DNA of 64,000 nucleotides, taken from NCBI RefSeq assembly GCF_043555935.1, contig NZ_JBIGIB010000003.1, positions 434,001-498,000 on the forward strand, given 5' to 3'. A program made the translations under genes and the position numbers. This stretch comes from Pelomonas baiyunensis (GTDB lineage Bacteria > Pseudomonadota > Gammaproteobacteria > Burkholderiales > Burkholderiaceae_C). Below the pieces are notes generated by a model. That model was not told where the DNA came from. It saw only the letters and a list, made by a program, of their open reading frames with translations, and did no database searches. Positions within the stretch are counted from its first letter, which is position 1; the number at the start of each line of letters is the position of its first letter. Of this stretch, positions 24,988-33,287 are shown piece by piece.

Positions 24988-26016
24988 ATGAATTCCGATC
25001 TTCCCGAATCCGTTCCCGCACCCGCTCCTGTGGACGCTGCGCCCCTGGCTGAGGTGTCCGCTGAAGTGCCCGCTGAGGTGCCCGCCGAGGTGGCTGCTCA
25101 AGTGCCCGCCGAAACGCCGGCCGAGCTCGCGACCGCTGCGCCTGCTGCGGCGTCTGCCCCGGCTGTTGACGTGACGGCCGAACTCAAGGCCTTGTTCCCG
25201 GCGCTGTTCGGTGGCCGCGCCAAGCCGGTGAAGCTGCGCATCCAGGCCGACATCCAGGAACGCGCCCCGGGCAAGTTCAGCAAGGCGCAGCTCAGCGCCT
25301 TCCTGCGCCGCCACACCGGTGGCACGGGCTACTTGATTGCGCTGACCCAGTCCAAGACCCGCTTCGACCTGGACGGCAACCCCGCCGGCGAGATCAGCGA
25401 AGAGCACCTGGCCGTGGCCAAGGAAGAACTGGCCCGCCGCAAGGGGCTGCGCCAGGAGCGCGAGCAGCAGGTGCAGCAGCGCGAACAGCTGGAAGTGCAG
25501 CAGCGCCGCAATCGCGCCCAGCTGCTGTGGGATTTCGAGCGCACCACGCTGACCGAAGCCAACTTCTGCGTGCTCAAGGGCACCACACCCGAAGAACTGC
25601 CGGGTCTGTTGGAACTGGCCCGCAAGGAGCGCGCCGAGGCGCCGCCGGCCCCGCCGCGCGGCGAGCGCGAAGGCGGCCGCCGGGAAGCCCGGCGAGACGA
25701 CCGCCGCGGCGACCGCCAAGGTGCGGGCCGTCCGGGCGGCGCGCGCCCGGCCCAGGGTCGCTCTGAAGGCCGTTCTGATGGTCGGCCCGAAGGCCGCGGC
25801 CCCCGCAACGCCGACGCCCGTCCGCAAGGCCGTGGCGACCGCCCACGCGGTGACCGCCCGGCCCGCAGCGACGCCGGCCGCAAGCCCGCCGTCGCACCGC
25901 AGGCCGATCAGCCGATGCAAAGCCAGATGGCTCAGGCCCTGCAAGCGGCAACCCGCAGCGCCAAGGCCGAGCCGGCCGTGGAGCCGACGGCCGTGAAGGA
26001 TCCGGCGGCCGATTGA
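24988..26016 (+). CDS. ProQ/FinO-domain RNA-binding protein with long disordered tails
   Basis: 342 residues. An Ala/Val/Pro/Glu-rich start with tandem VPAEV-like units (about 5-55) precedes the ProQ/FinO domain (about 60-180: LKALFPALFGGRAKPVKLRI, FSKAQLSAFLRRHTGGTGYL, RFDLDGNPAGEISEEHLAVA). A Glu/Gln/Arg coiled segment follows, then an Arg/Gly/Asp-rich tail of about 100 residues. ProQ proteins bind structured sRNA and 3' ends of mRNA and act as RNA chaperones. The RG-rich tail probably adds nonspecific RNA contacts. The acidic N-terminal repeats are not part of E. coli ProQ and look like a lineage addition. Confidence 0.9.
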   Translation: MNSDLPESVPAPAPVDAAPLAEVSAEVPAEVPAEVAAQVPAETPAELATAAPAAASAPAVDVTAELKALFPALFGGRAKPVKLRIQADIQERAPGKFSKAQLSAFLRRHTGGTGYLIALTQSKTRFDLDGNPAGEISEEHLAVAKEELARRKGLRQEREQQVQQREQLEVQQRRNRAQLLWDFERTTLTEANFCVLKGTTPEELPGLLELARKERAEAPPAPPRGEREGGRREARRDDRRGDRQGAGRPGGARPAQGRSEGRSDGRPEGRGPRNADARPQGRGDRPRGDRPARSDAGRKPAVAPQADQPMQSQMAQALQAATRSAKAEPAVEPTAVKDPAAD

Positions 26017-26040
26017 GTCTGCCGATGAAGCCGGCCGACT

Positions 26041-26066
26041 GATTCGACCGGTTGATTCGACCGGTT
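26041..26066. repeat. Tandem 13-base duplication
   Basis: GATTCGACCGGTT occurs twice head to tail (26041-26053 and 26054-26066) between the convergent ProQ-like and aminopeptidase genes. Each copy contains an ACCGGT palindrome. Confidence 0.6.
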
Positions 26067-26109
26067 GAGCGCCTGATGGGCTGGCCGGGAGGTCAGCCCC
26101 CCCCCGGCG

Positions 26110-27492
26110 TCAGGCGGCGCTGTAGCGCTGCTCCAGGTAAGCGAGCAGGGTGCGGATGGTTTGCGCCTCGCCGCCCACCGGCCGACCGGCGCGGGGTGCG
26201 TCGTTCCAGGCGAACAGGTCCACGTGCAGCCAGTCCTGCTGCGGGGGCAGGAAGTCTTCCAGGAACAACGCAGCGTTGATGGCCCCAGCCAGCGCGCTTT
26301 TTCCGGTGTTGACGATGTCGCCCAGCGAGCTCTCGATGCCGGCGTGGTACGGCGCCCACAGGGGCATGTGCCACAGCGGGTCGTCCAGCTTCAGGCCCAG
26401 GTCCACCAGGTCGCGGGCGGTGTCCATGTGCTTGGCAAACAGCGCCGGCAACTGGGCACCCAGGGCGACGCGGGCCGCGCCGGTCAGCGTGGCCAGGTCG
26501 ATGACGAGATCGGGGTTGCTCTCGGCAGCGTAGGCCAGCGCGTCGCTCAGCACCACGCGGCCTTCGGCATCGGTGTTGCCGATCTCGATGTGCAGGCCCT
26601 TGCGGGTCTTGATGACGTCGCCCGGGCGGTAGGCGTTGCCCGAGATCGAGTTCTCCACCGCGGGGATCAGCAACTGCAGGCGCACCGGCAGCTTGAAGGC
26701 CATGATCAGCGTGGCCAGGCCCAGCGCGTTGGCGGCGCCGCCCATGTCCTTCTTCATCTGGCGCATGCTCTCGCCGGGCTTGATGTTCAGGCCGCCGGTG
26801 TCAAAACACACGCCCTTGCCCACCAGGGCGAGCTTGGGGTGCTTGGGGTTGCCCCAGGTCACTTCAATCAAGCGAGGTGAGCGCGTGCTTGCGCGGCCCA
26901 CCGCATGGATGCTGGGGAAGTTCTTCTTCAGCAGCGCGTCGCCGACGATTTCGGTGAACCGCGCGTCGTACTGTTTGGCCAGGGCCTTGGCGGCGCCGGC
27001 CAGTTCGGCCGGGCCCATGTGCTCGGCCGGGGTGTTGACCAGGTCGCGCGTGGCGGCGATGGCGGCCGCCAGGGCCAGGCCGCGCTCGGCGTCAGCGCCC
27101 GGCTTGAGCACCAGGGTGGCGGGTTCGCGCTTGGCGGGCTTGTAGAGGTCGAACCGGTAGCCGCCCAGCTCCCACGACATGGCGGCGGCCTCGGCGTGCA
27201 GGGCCAGGCCGGCGTCGTCGAGCTTGTAGGTGCCTTCCGGCAGGGCCAGCGGCAGCGCGCTCAGCGCGAACGGGTGCGCGGCGTGGGCCACGCCGGCGAA
27301 CACCTGGGCCAGCCGGCCGTCGGCCCCCGGCAGCAGGGCGTGGCTGTCGGCCGCACCCACGAAACCGACGGTGGCGAGCCAGTTGCGGGTGGCCTCCGGC
27401 AGGCGGGCGGCCAGGGCGGGCCAGGCGGCGCGGTCCACCACCGTGATCGGGACGGCCTTGGCCGGGAGGGTCTTCTTGAGCTGGACGGTCAT
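26110..27492 (-). CDS. Leucyl aminopeptidase family (M17) peptidase
   Basis: 460 residues, the length of the PepB/M17 short group. The two-metal active site is intact: LVGKGVCFDTGGLNIKP (metal Lys and Asp), MKKDMGGAANALG and IGNTDAEGRVVLSDAL (metal Asp and Glu, catalytic Arg). The N-terminal half (residues 1-160) is the diverged macro-like domain of the family. It cleaves N-terminal residues from peptides in the cytoplasm as a hexamer, and some members also act as Cys-Gly dipeptidases. No operon partner; a small gene is divergent from its start. Confidence 0.94.
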   Translation of the reverse strand: MTVQLKKTLPAKAVPITVVDRAAWPALAARLPEATRNWLATVGFVGAADSHALLPGADGRLAQVFAGVAHAAHPFALSALPLALPEGTYKLDDAGLALHAEAAAMSWELGGYRFDLYKPAKREPATLVLKPGADAERGLALAAAIAATRDLVNTPAEHMGPAELAGAAKALAKQYDARFTEIVGDALLKKNFPSIHAVGRASTRSPRLIEVTWGNPKHPKLALVGKGVCFDTGGLNIKPGESMRQMKKDMGGAANALGLATLIMAFKLPVRLQLLIPAVENSISGNAYRPGDVIKTRKGLHIEIGNTDAEGRVVLSDALAYAAESNPDLVIDLATLTGAARVALGAQLPALFAKHMDTARDLVDLGLKLDDPLWHMPLWAPYHAGIESSLGDIVNTGKSALAGAINAALFLEDFLPPQQDWLHVDLFAWNDAPRAGRPVGGEAQTIRTLLAYLEQRYSAA

Positions 27493-27642
27493 CGCAAGTC
27501 CTGGAATCGGAAAGCCGGCATTGTCTGTAATGCGCCTGCGCAAAGAAATGTGATCGGACTTGTCAACCGAGCAGAAATGAGCCGCGTTGTGGACCCAATC
27601 GCGCCGGTTTCCGGGCCGCGAGACAGGCAAAAGAGTGCCACC

Positions 27643-27825
27643 ATGAAAATCCAGTCCCGTTCCGAATCGCAGACCCGCCGCCTCCCGATGCCCGAAATGG
27701 GCCTGGCCTGGAGCGCTGGCGAATCGGTCGACAAGGGTCGCAAGCACGAAGCGTTCGACACCGGTTTCTACAGCGGCGAGCGCCGCGGCCTGGCCCGCGC
27801 CCTGCGTCTGGACCGCAAGCGCTGA
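27643..27825 (+). CDS. Small conserved-type basic protein of unknown function
   Basis: 60 residues. Arg-rich ends enclose a polar centre (PEMGLAWSAGESVDKGRKHEAFDTGFYSGERRG). No membrane helix, cysteine or signal is seen, and I recognise no family. The frame is supported by a likely terminator 76 bases downstream and by its place divergent from the aminopeptidase. The ribosome site is weak (AAGAG). It could be a nucleic-acid-binding or ribosome-associated peptide, but that is a guess from charge. Confidence 0.5.
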   Translation: MKIQSRSESQTRRLPMPEMGLAWSAGESVDKGRKHEAFDTGFYSGERRGLARALRLDRKR

Positions 27826-27900
27826 TCGCGCCGGTCGCCGCCCGCACCACCGGCGCGCGCGGCCCCCTTGGACTCTGTCGGGGTAAACTCGGCATCTCGC

Positions 27901-27940
27901 ACCCACGGCAGGGCACCCCCCTCGTCCGTGGGTTTTGTTT
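27901..27940 (+). terminator. Terminator after the small basic protein gene
   Basis: Eight-base perfect stem ACCCACGG/CCGTGGGT (27901-27908 with 27926-27933), 17-base loop, then TTTGTTT. Confidence 0.7.
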
Positions 27941-27997
27941 GGGCGCTGGGAATCCTTCCGCGCCACGGCGCACTGGCTGCGCTGAGAATGCGGCCCC

Positions 27998-28570
27998 ATG
28001 AAAGCCGCCCGCCGCTCCATCGCCTTTTTCTCTGGCGTTTTGCTGTACTGCTTCGGCGCCGGCCTGGCCATGAAGTACGCCAACACCGGCCTGCCCCGCC
28101 AGATGTATGTGCAGCTCGGCGGGCGAAACAGCCTGCAGGTCATGCTGGGCGAGGCAGTGGTTCTGATGGTGCTGCTGTTTCTGATCGCCGCCGTGTGGGC
28201 CTATTTCACCCTGCGCCCCCAGCGCCGCCGGCACCGCCCGTATGTCGCCTGGATGATGTCCGGCGTGGGCACAGCCTGGGCGGGGTGGTTGATTTTTGGC
28301 GCCTTCAGCTTCGCGCTGAAGCCGCGGGCGTACTCGGCGCCGCTGCAGAACATGTTGCTGTCGTCCAACGCGGCGCCGCTGTTCGGGGCACTGAACATCT
28401 TCGGCGTGATCGCCGGGGTGTGGCTCGCGGGTTACTGGGCCAAGAAGCGTCAGCTGGCGTTGCCCAGCTCGCGCAGCCGCACGCGGCCGGCGCCGCTGTC
28501 GGGTGAGGACGCGCCGGACAGCCTGCCCCCGCTGGGTTCGCCCACGCTGACGCCGCCCAGCGGCTCCTGA
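27998..28570 (+). CDS. Four-helix membrane protein of unknown function
   Basis: 190 residues. Four hydrophobic segments are visible: IAFFSGVLLYCFGAGLAM, EAVVLMVLLFLIAAVWAYF, SGVGTAWAGWLIFGAFSFAL and FGALNIFGVIAGVWLAGYW; the tail of about 40 residues is polar, Ser/Pro-rich and probably disordered. No family is recognised. It lies six bases upstream of the tapT-like gene, so the two are likely one transcript, but no functional link is evident. Confidence 0.65.
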   Translation: MKAARRSIAFFSGVLLYCFGAGLAMKYANTGLPRQMYVQLGGRNSLQVMLGEAVVLMVLLFLIAAVWAYFTLRPQRRRHRPYVAWMMSGVGTAWAGWLIFGAFSFALKPRAYSAPLQNMLLSSNAAPLFGALNIFGVIAGVWLAGYWAKKRQLALPSSRSRTRPAPLSGEDAPDSLPPLGSPTLTPPSGS

Positions 28571-28576
28571 AGCGCC

Positions 28577-29149
28577 ATGGCGCGCGCGGTGTGCCCGCGC
28601 TGTGAGCGCCCGGCGCGTACCTGCCTGTGCGCCGACCTGCCACCGCCGGTGGCGACCGCCACGGAACTGCTGGTGTTGCAGCACCCGGCCGAGGCGGGCC
28701 ACGCGAAGAACACGGTCCCTTTGTTGACGCTGGGCCTGCAGCGCGCCCGCTGCCTGCGGGGCGAAGTGTTCCCCGCGGCCGTGGCATCGCCCGGCGCTGC
28801 GCTGCTGTATCCCGGTGAAGGGCCGGGTGGAGACCTGGGCGCGGTGCGCCAGCTCATCCTGCTGGATGGCAGCTGGCGCCAGAGCCGGCGTTTGTTGTCC
28901 GGCAACCCGTGGCTCTTGGCCTTGCCGCGCGTGAGCCTGCCGGTGCAGCCGTCACGCTATTGCATGCGGCGGGCGCACCGGCCGGGCGAGTTGTCGACGC
29001 TGGAGGCGGGCTTGCTGGCCTTGGCCAGCCTGGAAGGTCAGCCCGAGCGCTTTGCGCCTTTGTGGGCCGCGTTCGACCGCTTTGTTGCGCGGGAACTGGC
29101 CCGCCGCCCTCAGGCTCAGGTTCAGGCGCCCTTGCCGCAGACCTGCTGA
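28577..29149 (+). CDS. tapT: DTW-domain tRNA-uridine aminocarboxypropyltransferase
   Basis: 190 residues. The N-terminal zinc-like cysteines CPRCERPARTCLC (residues 6-18), QHPAEAGHAKNT, LLYPGE, the family motif LLDGSWRQSRRLL (the DTW region with Ser in place of Thr), and YCMRRAHRPGELSTLEA match the DTW/TapT family. The enzyme adds the 3-amino-3-carboxypropyl group of SAM to a uridine of tRNA (acp3U47 in E. coli), which stabilises tRNA at high temperature. It follows a membrane-protein gene by six bases. The end of its coding region overlaps a small convergent gene by 28 bases. Confidence 0.88.
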   Translation: MARAVCPRCERPARTCLCADLPPPVATATELLVLQHPAEAGHAKNTVPLLTLGLQRARCLRGEVFPAAVASPGAALLYPGEGPGGDLGAVRQLILLDGSWRQSRRLLSGNPWLLALPRVSLPVQPSRYCMRRAHRPGELSTLEAGLLALASLEGQPERFAPLWAAFDRFVARELARRPQAQVQAPLPQTC

Positions 29150-29310
29150 TACACCAGGCTGCCGTTGGGCTGCAGCACGTAGGTGTAGTAGCACTTGATG
29201 CCGCCGCCGATGGAGCGGCTGCTGCTGCCTTCGCGGGCTTGGGCCGACGGAGCGGCCAGGGTGGCGGCGAGGACGCCAGCGGCGATGAGGGTGTGGGCGA
29301 GGTTGCGCAT
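29122..29310 (-). CDS. Small exported protein with two cysteines
   Basis: 62 residues: signal peptide (LIAAGVLAATLAAPSAQA), then a short mature part REGSSSRSIGGGIKCYYTY, ending YQQVCGKGA. Two Cys (KCYYTY and QVCG) likely form a disulfide in the periplasm. The ATG at 29310 follows GGAACT. It shares 28 bases with the end of the tapT-like gene on the other strand and is divergent from dsbD, whose product would make or shuffle the disulfide. Function unknown. Confidence 0.6.
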   Translation of the reverse strand: MRNLAHTLIAAGVLAATLAAPSAQAREGSSSRSIGGGIKCYYTYVLQPNGSLVYQQVCGKGA

Positions 29311-29420
29311 GGGGAGTTCCGGTCGTGGTGAACGGCGGGGCGGGTGCCGCGCCTGCACCGCTGGCACGCAGCGGGCGTGCCAGGCCCAAAATGACGGCCG
29401 ATCAACGACTTGCCTGTTTT

Positions 29421-29486
29421 GCCGGGTGAGGGTGGGGGCAATTCGCCCATTCCGGGCCGGTGGGGTGGGGCAAATCGCCCAGTCGG
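29421..29486. repeat. Two imperfect tandem repeats in the dsbD promoter region
   Basis: Copy one (29421-29455) and copy two (29456-29486) both start GCCGG, run through a GGGTGGGG-like stretch, contain GGGCAATTCGCCC or GGGCAAATCGCCC (a four-base stem GGGC/GCCC around a five-base loop), and end in CGG. The pair lies 69-134 bases upstream of the dsbD start and in the shared region of a divergent small gene. Looks like a double operator. Confidence 0.55.
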
Positions 29487-29554
29487 TGGGCCCGCGGTGC
29501 CGCGGCATGGCCATGACCAAGCGCTGGATGCGGGCCGTGGCCTAGCATGGCGGG

Positions 29555-31660
29555 ATGAATCAAGTTCTTCTTCGCGCGGCGGGCTGGCTCGCGGCCGCGG
29601 GCCTGTGTGCGTCGGTCGCCCAGGCGGCGCCGGCGCCGTCCGAGGCCCGCACCGAGCACGTGCAGGCCCGCCTTGTGGCCAACCAGGCCACGGTCGCCCC
29701 AGGGCAGCGCCTCACGGTGGCTTTGGAGCAGGTCATCCAGCCGCACTGGCACACCTACTGGAAAAACCCGGGCGACTCCGGCCAGGCCACCAGCCTGGAC
29801 TGGCAGGGCGCGCAGGCCGAGCCCATCCAGTGGCCCACGCCTTCCATCCAGGCCATCGGCCCCATCGTCAACTACGGTTACGAAGGCCGGCCGGCGCTGC
29901 TGATGGACCTGACCGTGCCGGCCGACGCCAAGCCTGGCAGCCGCTTCAAGCCCACCGCCGAGGTGCGCTGGTTGGTGTGCAAGGACGTGTGCATTCCCGA
30001 GCAGGTGACGCTGGGCCTGGACCTGCCGGTGGGCGCCGCGGCCCAGCCGGGTGCGGACGCCGCGCAGATCGAGGAATGGCGCCGTGCCATCCCGCAGCCG
30101 GCACCGTTCGCGGTGAAGCTGACCGCCGCGCCGCAGGGTGTGCGCTGGAGCGGCCCGGGCGAGCGGGTGACCAAGGCTTATTTCTTTGCCGACACCTGGG
30201 GCGCCGTGGCGCACAGCGCGCCGCAGCCGCTGAAGGCCGACGGCGCCGGCTGGGCGCTGGACGTTCCGGCCGGCGACGAGCCGGTGAAGGCCGGCCAGCC
30301 GTTGTCGGGCGTGCTGGTGCTGACCGGCCCCGAGGGCGAGAAGGCCTGGACCGTGTCGGCGCCCATGCCGGAAGGTGCAGGCAAGGGGCCGGGGCCGGCG
30401 GATCTGTCGGCGCCTGCCGCGGAAGCCGGCGCCGCTGCACCGGCTGCGAAGGCGGACGCCGCCGGCGAACTCGGCCTGCTGCCCGCGCTGGCGCTGGCCT
30501 TGCTGGGCGGCCTGATCCTGAACCTCATGCCCTGTGTGTTCCCGGTGCTGTCCATCAAGGCGCTGGCCCTGGTGAAACAAGGCGACCACAAGGCGGAGGG
30601 TCTGGCCTACACGGCCGGCGTGCTGCTGAGCTTTGCGGCGCTGGCGGCAGTGTTGATTGCGCTGCGTGCCGGCGGCCAGCAGGTGGGCTGGGGCTTCCAG
30701 TTCCATTCGCCGGTGTTCGTGCTGGTGGTGGCGTACCTGCTGTTCCTGGTGGGCCTGAACCTGTCGGGCCTGTTCGACATCGGCGGCGGCTTCACCGGCC
30801 TGGGCTCCAGCCTGGCGGCCCAGCAGGGGCTGGCGGGCAGCTTCTTCACCGGCGTGCTGGCGGCCGTGGTGGCCACGCCGTGCACGGCGCCGTTCATGGG
30901 CGCAGCGCTGGCGTTCGCGCTGGCCCAGCCGGCGGTGGTGATGTTGGCGGTGTTCCTGGCACTCGGCCTGGGTCTGGCGCTGCCCTTCCTGGTGCTGGCC
31001 TTCTGGCCGGCGGCGCAGCGCTGGCTGCCGCGCCCGGGCGCGTGGATGGAGACCTTCAAGCAGGCGCTGGCCTTCCCGATGTACGCCGCCGTCGTGTGGC
31101 TGCTGTGGGTGCTGGCCCAGCAAACCGGGCCGGACGGCGTGGCCCTGGCCCTGGTGGGCGCGGTGCTGCTGGCGTTTGGCCTGTGGGCCCAGCGGGTCAG
31201 CCGCGGCCGGGTGGGCGCGGTGCTGCTGGGGGTGAGCGTGGCGCTGGCGGGCGCCGTGGCGTCGCGCATCCAGCCGGTGGCGGCCGATGTGCCAGCCGGC
31301 CCGGGTGCGGGGGCTGCCGCGGCCATCGAGCCCTACAGCGCCGAGCGCCTGGCGGAGCTGCGCGCGCAGAACCAGCCGGTGTTCGTGAACCTCACGGCGT
31401 CGTGGTGCATCTCGTGCCTCGTCAACGAGCGCGTGGCCCTGTCGCGCCCCGAGGTGAAGGACGCGTTTGCCAAGGCGGGCGTGGCCTACCTCAAGGGCGA
31501 CTGGACGCGCGAAGACCCCAAGATCACCGCGGTGCTGAAGGCCCATGGCCGATCCGGTGTGCCGCTGTACCTCTACTACGCACCGGGCGCTGCGGACGCA
31601 GTGGTGCTGCCGCAAATCCTCACCCCCGGCCTCGTCATCGAGGCGGTTGCTTCCCGCTGA
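29555..31660 (+). CDS. dsbD: Protein-disulfide reductase DsbD/ScsB family
   Basis: 701 residues. Signal peptide; an N-terminal periplasmic domain (about 30-260) with a redox pair CKDVC (Cys142, Cys146); eight membrane helices (about 305-585) with the two redox Cys NLMPCVFP (Cys327) and ATPCTAPF (Cys443); and a C-terminal thioredoxin-like domain with SWCISC (Cys618, Cys621). This is the full DsbD relay that carries electrons from cytoplasmic thioredoxin to periplasmic disulfide isomerases, c-type cytochrome thiols or peroxide reductases. The N-domain text is nearer to the ScsB branch than to E. coli DsbD. The next gene (18 bases on) is an exported redoxin, the likely partner. Confidence 0.93.
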   Translation: MNQVLLRAAGWLAAAGLCASVAQAAPAPSEARTEHVQARLVANQATVAPGQRLTVALEQVIQPHWHTYWKNPGDSGQATSLDWQGAQAEPIQWPTPSIQAIGPIVNYGYEGRPALLMDLTVPADAKPGSRFKPTAEVRWLVCKDVCIPEQVTLGLDLPVGAAAQPGADAAQIEEWRRAIPQPAPFAVKLTAAPQGVRWSGPGERVTKAYFFADTWGAVAHSAPQPLKADGAGWALDVPAGDEPVKAGQPLSGVLVLTGPEGEKAWTVSAPMPEGAGKGPGPADLSAPAAEAGAAAPAAKADAAGELGLLPALALALLGGLILNLMPCVFPVLSIKALALVKQGDHKAEGLAYTAGVLLSFAALAAVLIALRAGGQQVGWGFQFHSPVFVLVVAYLLFLVGLNLSGLFDIGGGFTGLGSSLAAQQGLAGSFFTGVLAAVVATPCTAPFMGAALAFALAQPAVVMLAVFLALGLGLALPFLVLAFWPAAQRWLPRPGAWMETFKQALAFPMYAAVVWLLWVLAQQTGPDGVALALVGAVLLAFGLWAQRVSRGRVGAVLLGVSVALAGAVASRIQPVAADVPAGPGAGAAAAIEPYSAERLAELRAQNQPVFVNLTASWCISCLVNERVALSRPEVKDAFAKAGVAYLKGDWTREDPKITAVLKAHGRSGVPLYLYYAPGAADAVVLPQILTPGLVIEAVASR

Positions 31661-31678
31661 CCGACCCTGGAGTTCGCC

Positions 31679-32290
31679 ATGACCTGGATGTTCCGTCGTT
31701 CCCTGCTGGTTGCGGCGCTGGCCGTGCCCGTGCTGGCCTGGGCCAACGCGGCGCTGGACGCGCCTGCACCCGCCTTCACCGCCACCACGGCGGAGGGCCG
31801 CGCCGTGCAGCTGTCCGACTTCAAGGGCAAGACCGTGGTGCTGGAATGGACCAACCATGACTGCCCCTTCGTGAAGAAGCACTACGGCAGCGGCAACATG
31901 CAGGCCCAGCAAAAGGCGGCCACGGCGCAGGGCGTGGTGTGGCTGCAGGTGATCTCGTCGGCCCCGGGCCAGCAGGGCCATGTGGACGGCGCCACCGCGC
32001 TCAAGCTCAACGCCGAGCGCGGCGCTGCGCCGACCGCCACGCTGCTGGACCCGGCCGGTGACCTCGGCCGGCTGTACGGCGCACAGACCACGCCGCACCT
32101 GTTCGTGATTCGCGCAGACGGCACGCTGGCCTACAAGGGCGGCATCGACAGCATCCCGTCCGCCAAGGTCGAGGACATCGCCAAGGCCGAGCCGTATGTG
32201 AAGCTGGCGCTGGCCGATGTCGCGGCGGGCAAAAAGGTCGAGAAAGCCAGCACGCGGCCCTATGGCTGCAGCGTGAAGTACGGCAGCTGA
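31679..32290 (+). CDS. Exported redoxin/thioredoxin-fold protein
   Basis: 203 residues: signal peptide (LLVAALAVPVLAWANA), then an AhpC/TSA-type thioredoxin fold: LDAPAPAFTATTAEGRAVQLSDF, VVLEWTNHDCPFVKKHYGSGNMQ, TPHLFVIRADGTLAYKGGIDS. Only one Cys lies in the active-site loop (NHDCPF, where TlpA has CxxC), so it is more like the one-Cys peroxiredoxin-like group; a second Cys sits in the tail (RPYGCSVKY). The gene starts 18 bases after dsbD with GGAG, so DsbD probably keeps it reduced. Likely role is periplasmic peroxide or disulfide handling. Confidence 0.88.
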   Translation: MTWMFRRSLLVAALAVPVLAWANAALDAPAPAFTATTAEGRAVQLSDFKGKTVVLEWTNHDCPFVKKHYGSGNMQAQQKAATAQGVVWLQVISSAPGQQGHVDGATALKLNAERGAAPTATLLDPAGDLGRLYGAQTTPHLFVIRADGTLAYKGGIDSIPSAKVEDIAKAEPYVKLALADVAAGKKVEKASTRPYGCSVKYGS

Positions 32291-32334
32291 ACGGGGCCGG
32301 GCGACGGCCTGAATCCGGCCGCGGCCCCGAGCCC

Positions 32335-33255
32335 TCAGAACACCGAGAGCCCCGTCTTGGCCACGAACAGCTCCAGCGCCTGGCGGCCCAGGTAGGAGTT
32401 GCCCGTGGCGTCCAGCGCGGGCGACCACACGCACAGCGAGAGGTGGTCGGGCACCACGGCCACGATGCCGCCGCCCACGCCGCTCTTGCACGGCAGCCCG
32501 ATGCGGAAGGCGAATTCGCCGGCCGCGTCGTAGGTGCCGCAGGTCAGCATCAGCGCATTCACGCGCCGGGTTTGCGCCGCGCTGAGCACCGGCGTGCCGG
32601 CCAGCGGGTGGGCGCCGTCGCGGCACAGGTAGCCGGCGGCGCAGGCCATTTGCTCGCAGGTCATGGCGATGGCGCACTGCCGGAAGTACACGTCCAGCAC
32701 CGTGGTCACCTCGTTGTCCAGCGTGCCGAAGCCCTTCATGAAGTTGGCCAGCGCCGCGTTGCGAAACCCCGTGTCGGCCTCGGACTGCGCCACCTCGGCG
32801 TCGATGCCGATCGGCTCACCGCACAGGCGGCTCAGCAGGGCCAGCAACTCGGCGTTGGCGTCGCCCAGGCTCACCAGCCGGTCGGCCACCGCGATTGCGC
32901 CGGCATTGATGAACGGGTTGCGCGGAATGCCGCGTTCGGTTTCCAGCTGCACCAGCGAGTTGAACGGGCTGCCCGAGGGCTCGCGGCCGATGCGCGTCCA
33001 CAGCGCCTCGTCCAGCGCGCGGATGGCCAGCGTGAGCGAGAACACCTTGGAAATGCTCTGGATGGAGAACGGCACCGCGCTGTCCCCGGCTTGCGCGGTG
33101 GTGCCGTCGCAGGTGCGCAGCGCGATGCCGAACTGGCGTGGTGACACCCGGGCCAGCGCCGGGATGTAGCGGGCCACTTGCGCGCCCGTGCCGGCCTGGT
33201 CGAGCCGGGGGCGCAGTTCGGCGTGGATCTCGTCGAGGATGAGCTGGAAGTCCAT
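32335..33255 (-). CDS. glsA: Glutaminase
   Basis: 306 residues, the usual size of bacterial glutaminase A/B. The serine-protease-like (beta-lactamase-type) site FSIQSISKVFSLTLA has Ser and Lys three apart (SxxK), and PRNPFINAGAIAVADRL, GNSYLGRQALE and LPCKSGVGGGIVAV match the family. It hydrolyses glutamine to glutamate and ammonia in the cytoplasm. It stands alone, convergent with the redoxin gene and divergent from the methyltransferase gene. Confidence 0.95.
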   Translation of the reverse strand: MDFQLILDEIHAELRPRLDQAGTGAQVARYIPALARVSPRQFGIALRTCDGTTAQAGDSAVPFSIQSISKVFSLTLAIRALDEALWTRIGREPSGSPFNSLVQLETERGIPRNPFINAGAIAVADRLVSLGDANAELLALLSRLCGEPIGIDAEVAQSEADTGFRNAALANFMKGFGTLDNEVTTVLDVYFRQCAIAMTCEQMACAAGYLCRDGAHPLAGTPVLSAAQTRRVNALMLTCGTYDAAGEFAFRIGLPCKSGVGGGIVAVVPDHLSLCVWSPALDATGNSYLGRQALELFVAKTGLSVF

Positions 33256-33275
33256 GGCGCCGATTCTGGCGCCCG

Positions 33276-33285
33276 GACAATCGCG
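33276..33285 (+). promoter_or_regulatory. GACAATCGCG element just before the methyltransferase start
   Basis: GACAAT at 33276-33281 plus CGCG; the ATG follows two bases after the element. If GACAAT is a -10 box, transcription would start at or within the start codon, giving a leaderless message. Confidence 0.35.
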
Positions 33286-33287
33286 GC

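Noticed and set aside
32293..32328. GC hairpin between the redoxin and glutaminase genes as a terminator
   Set aside because: The outer stem GGGGCC/GGCCCC is real but no T-run follows; Rho-dependent end is more likely.
29402..32677. 1091-codon open frame on the minus strand
   Set aside because: It covers dsbD and the redoxin gene in antisense; His/Gln/Arg/Gly-rich text with no family signature. The plus-strand genes are clear.
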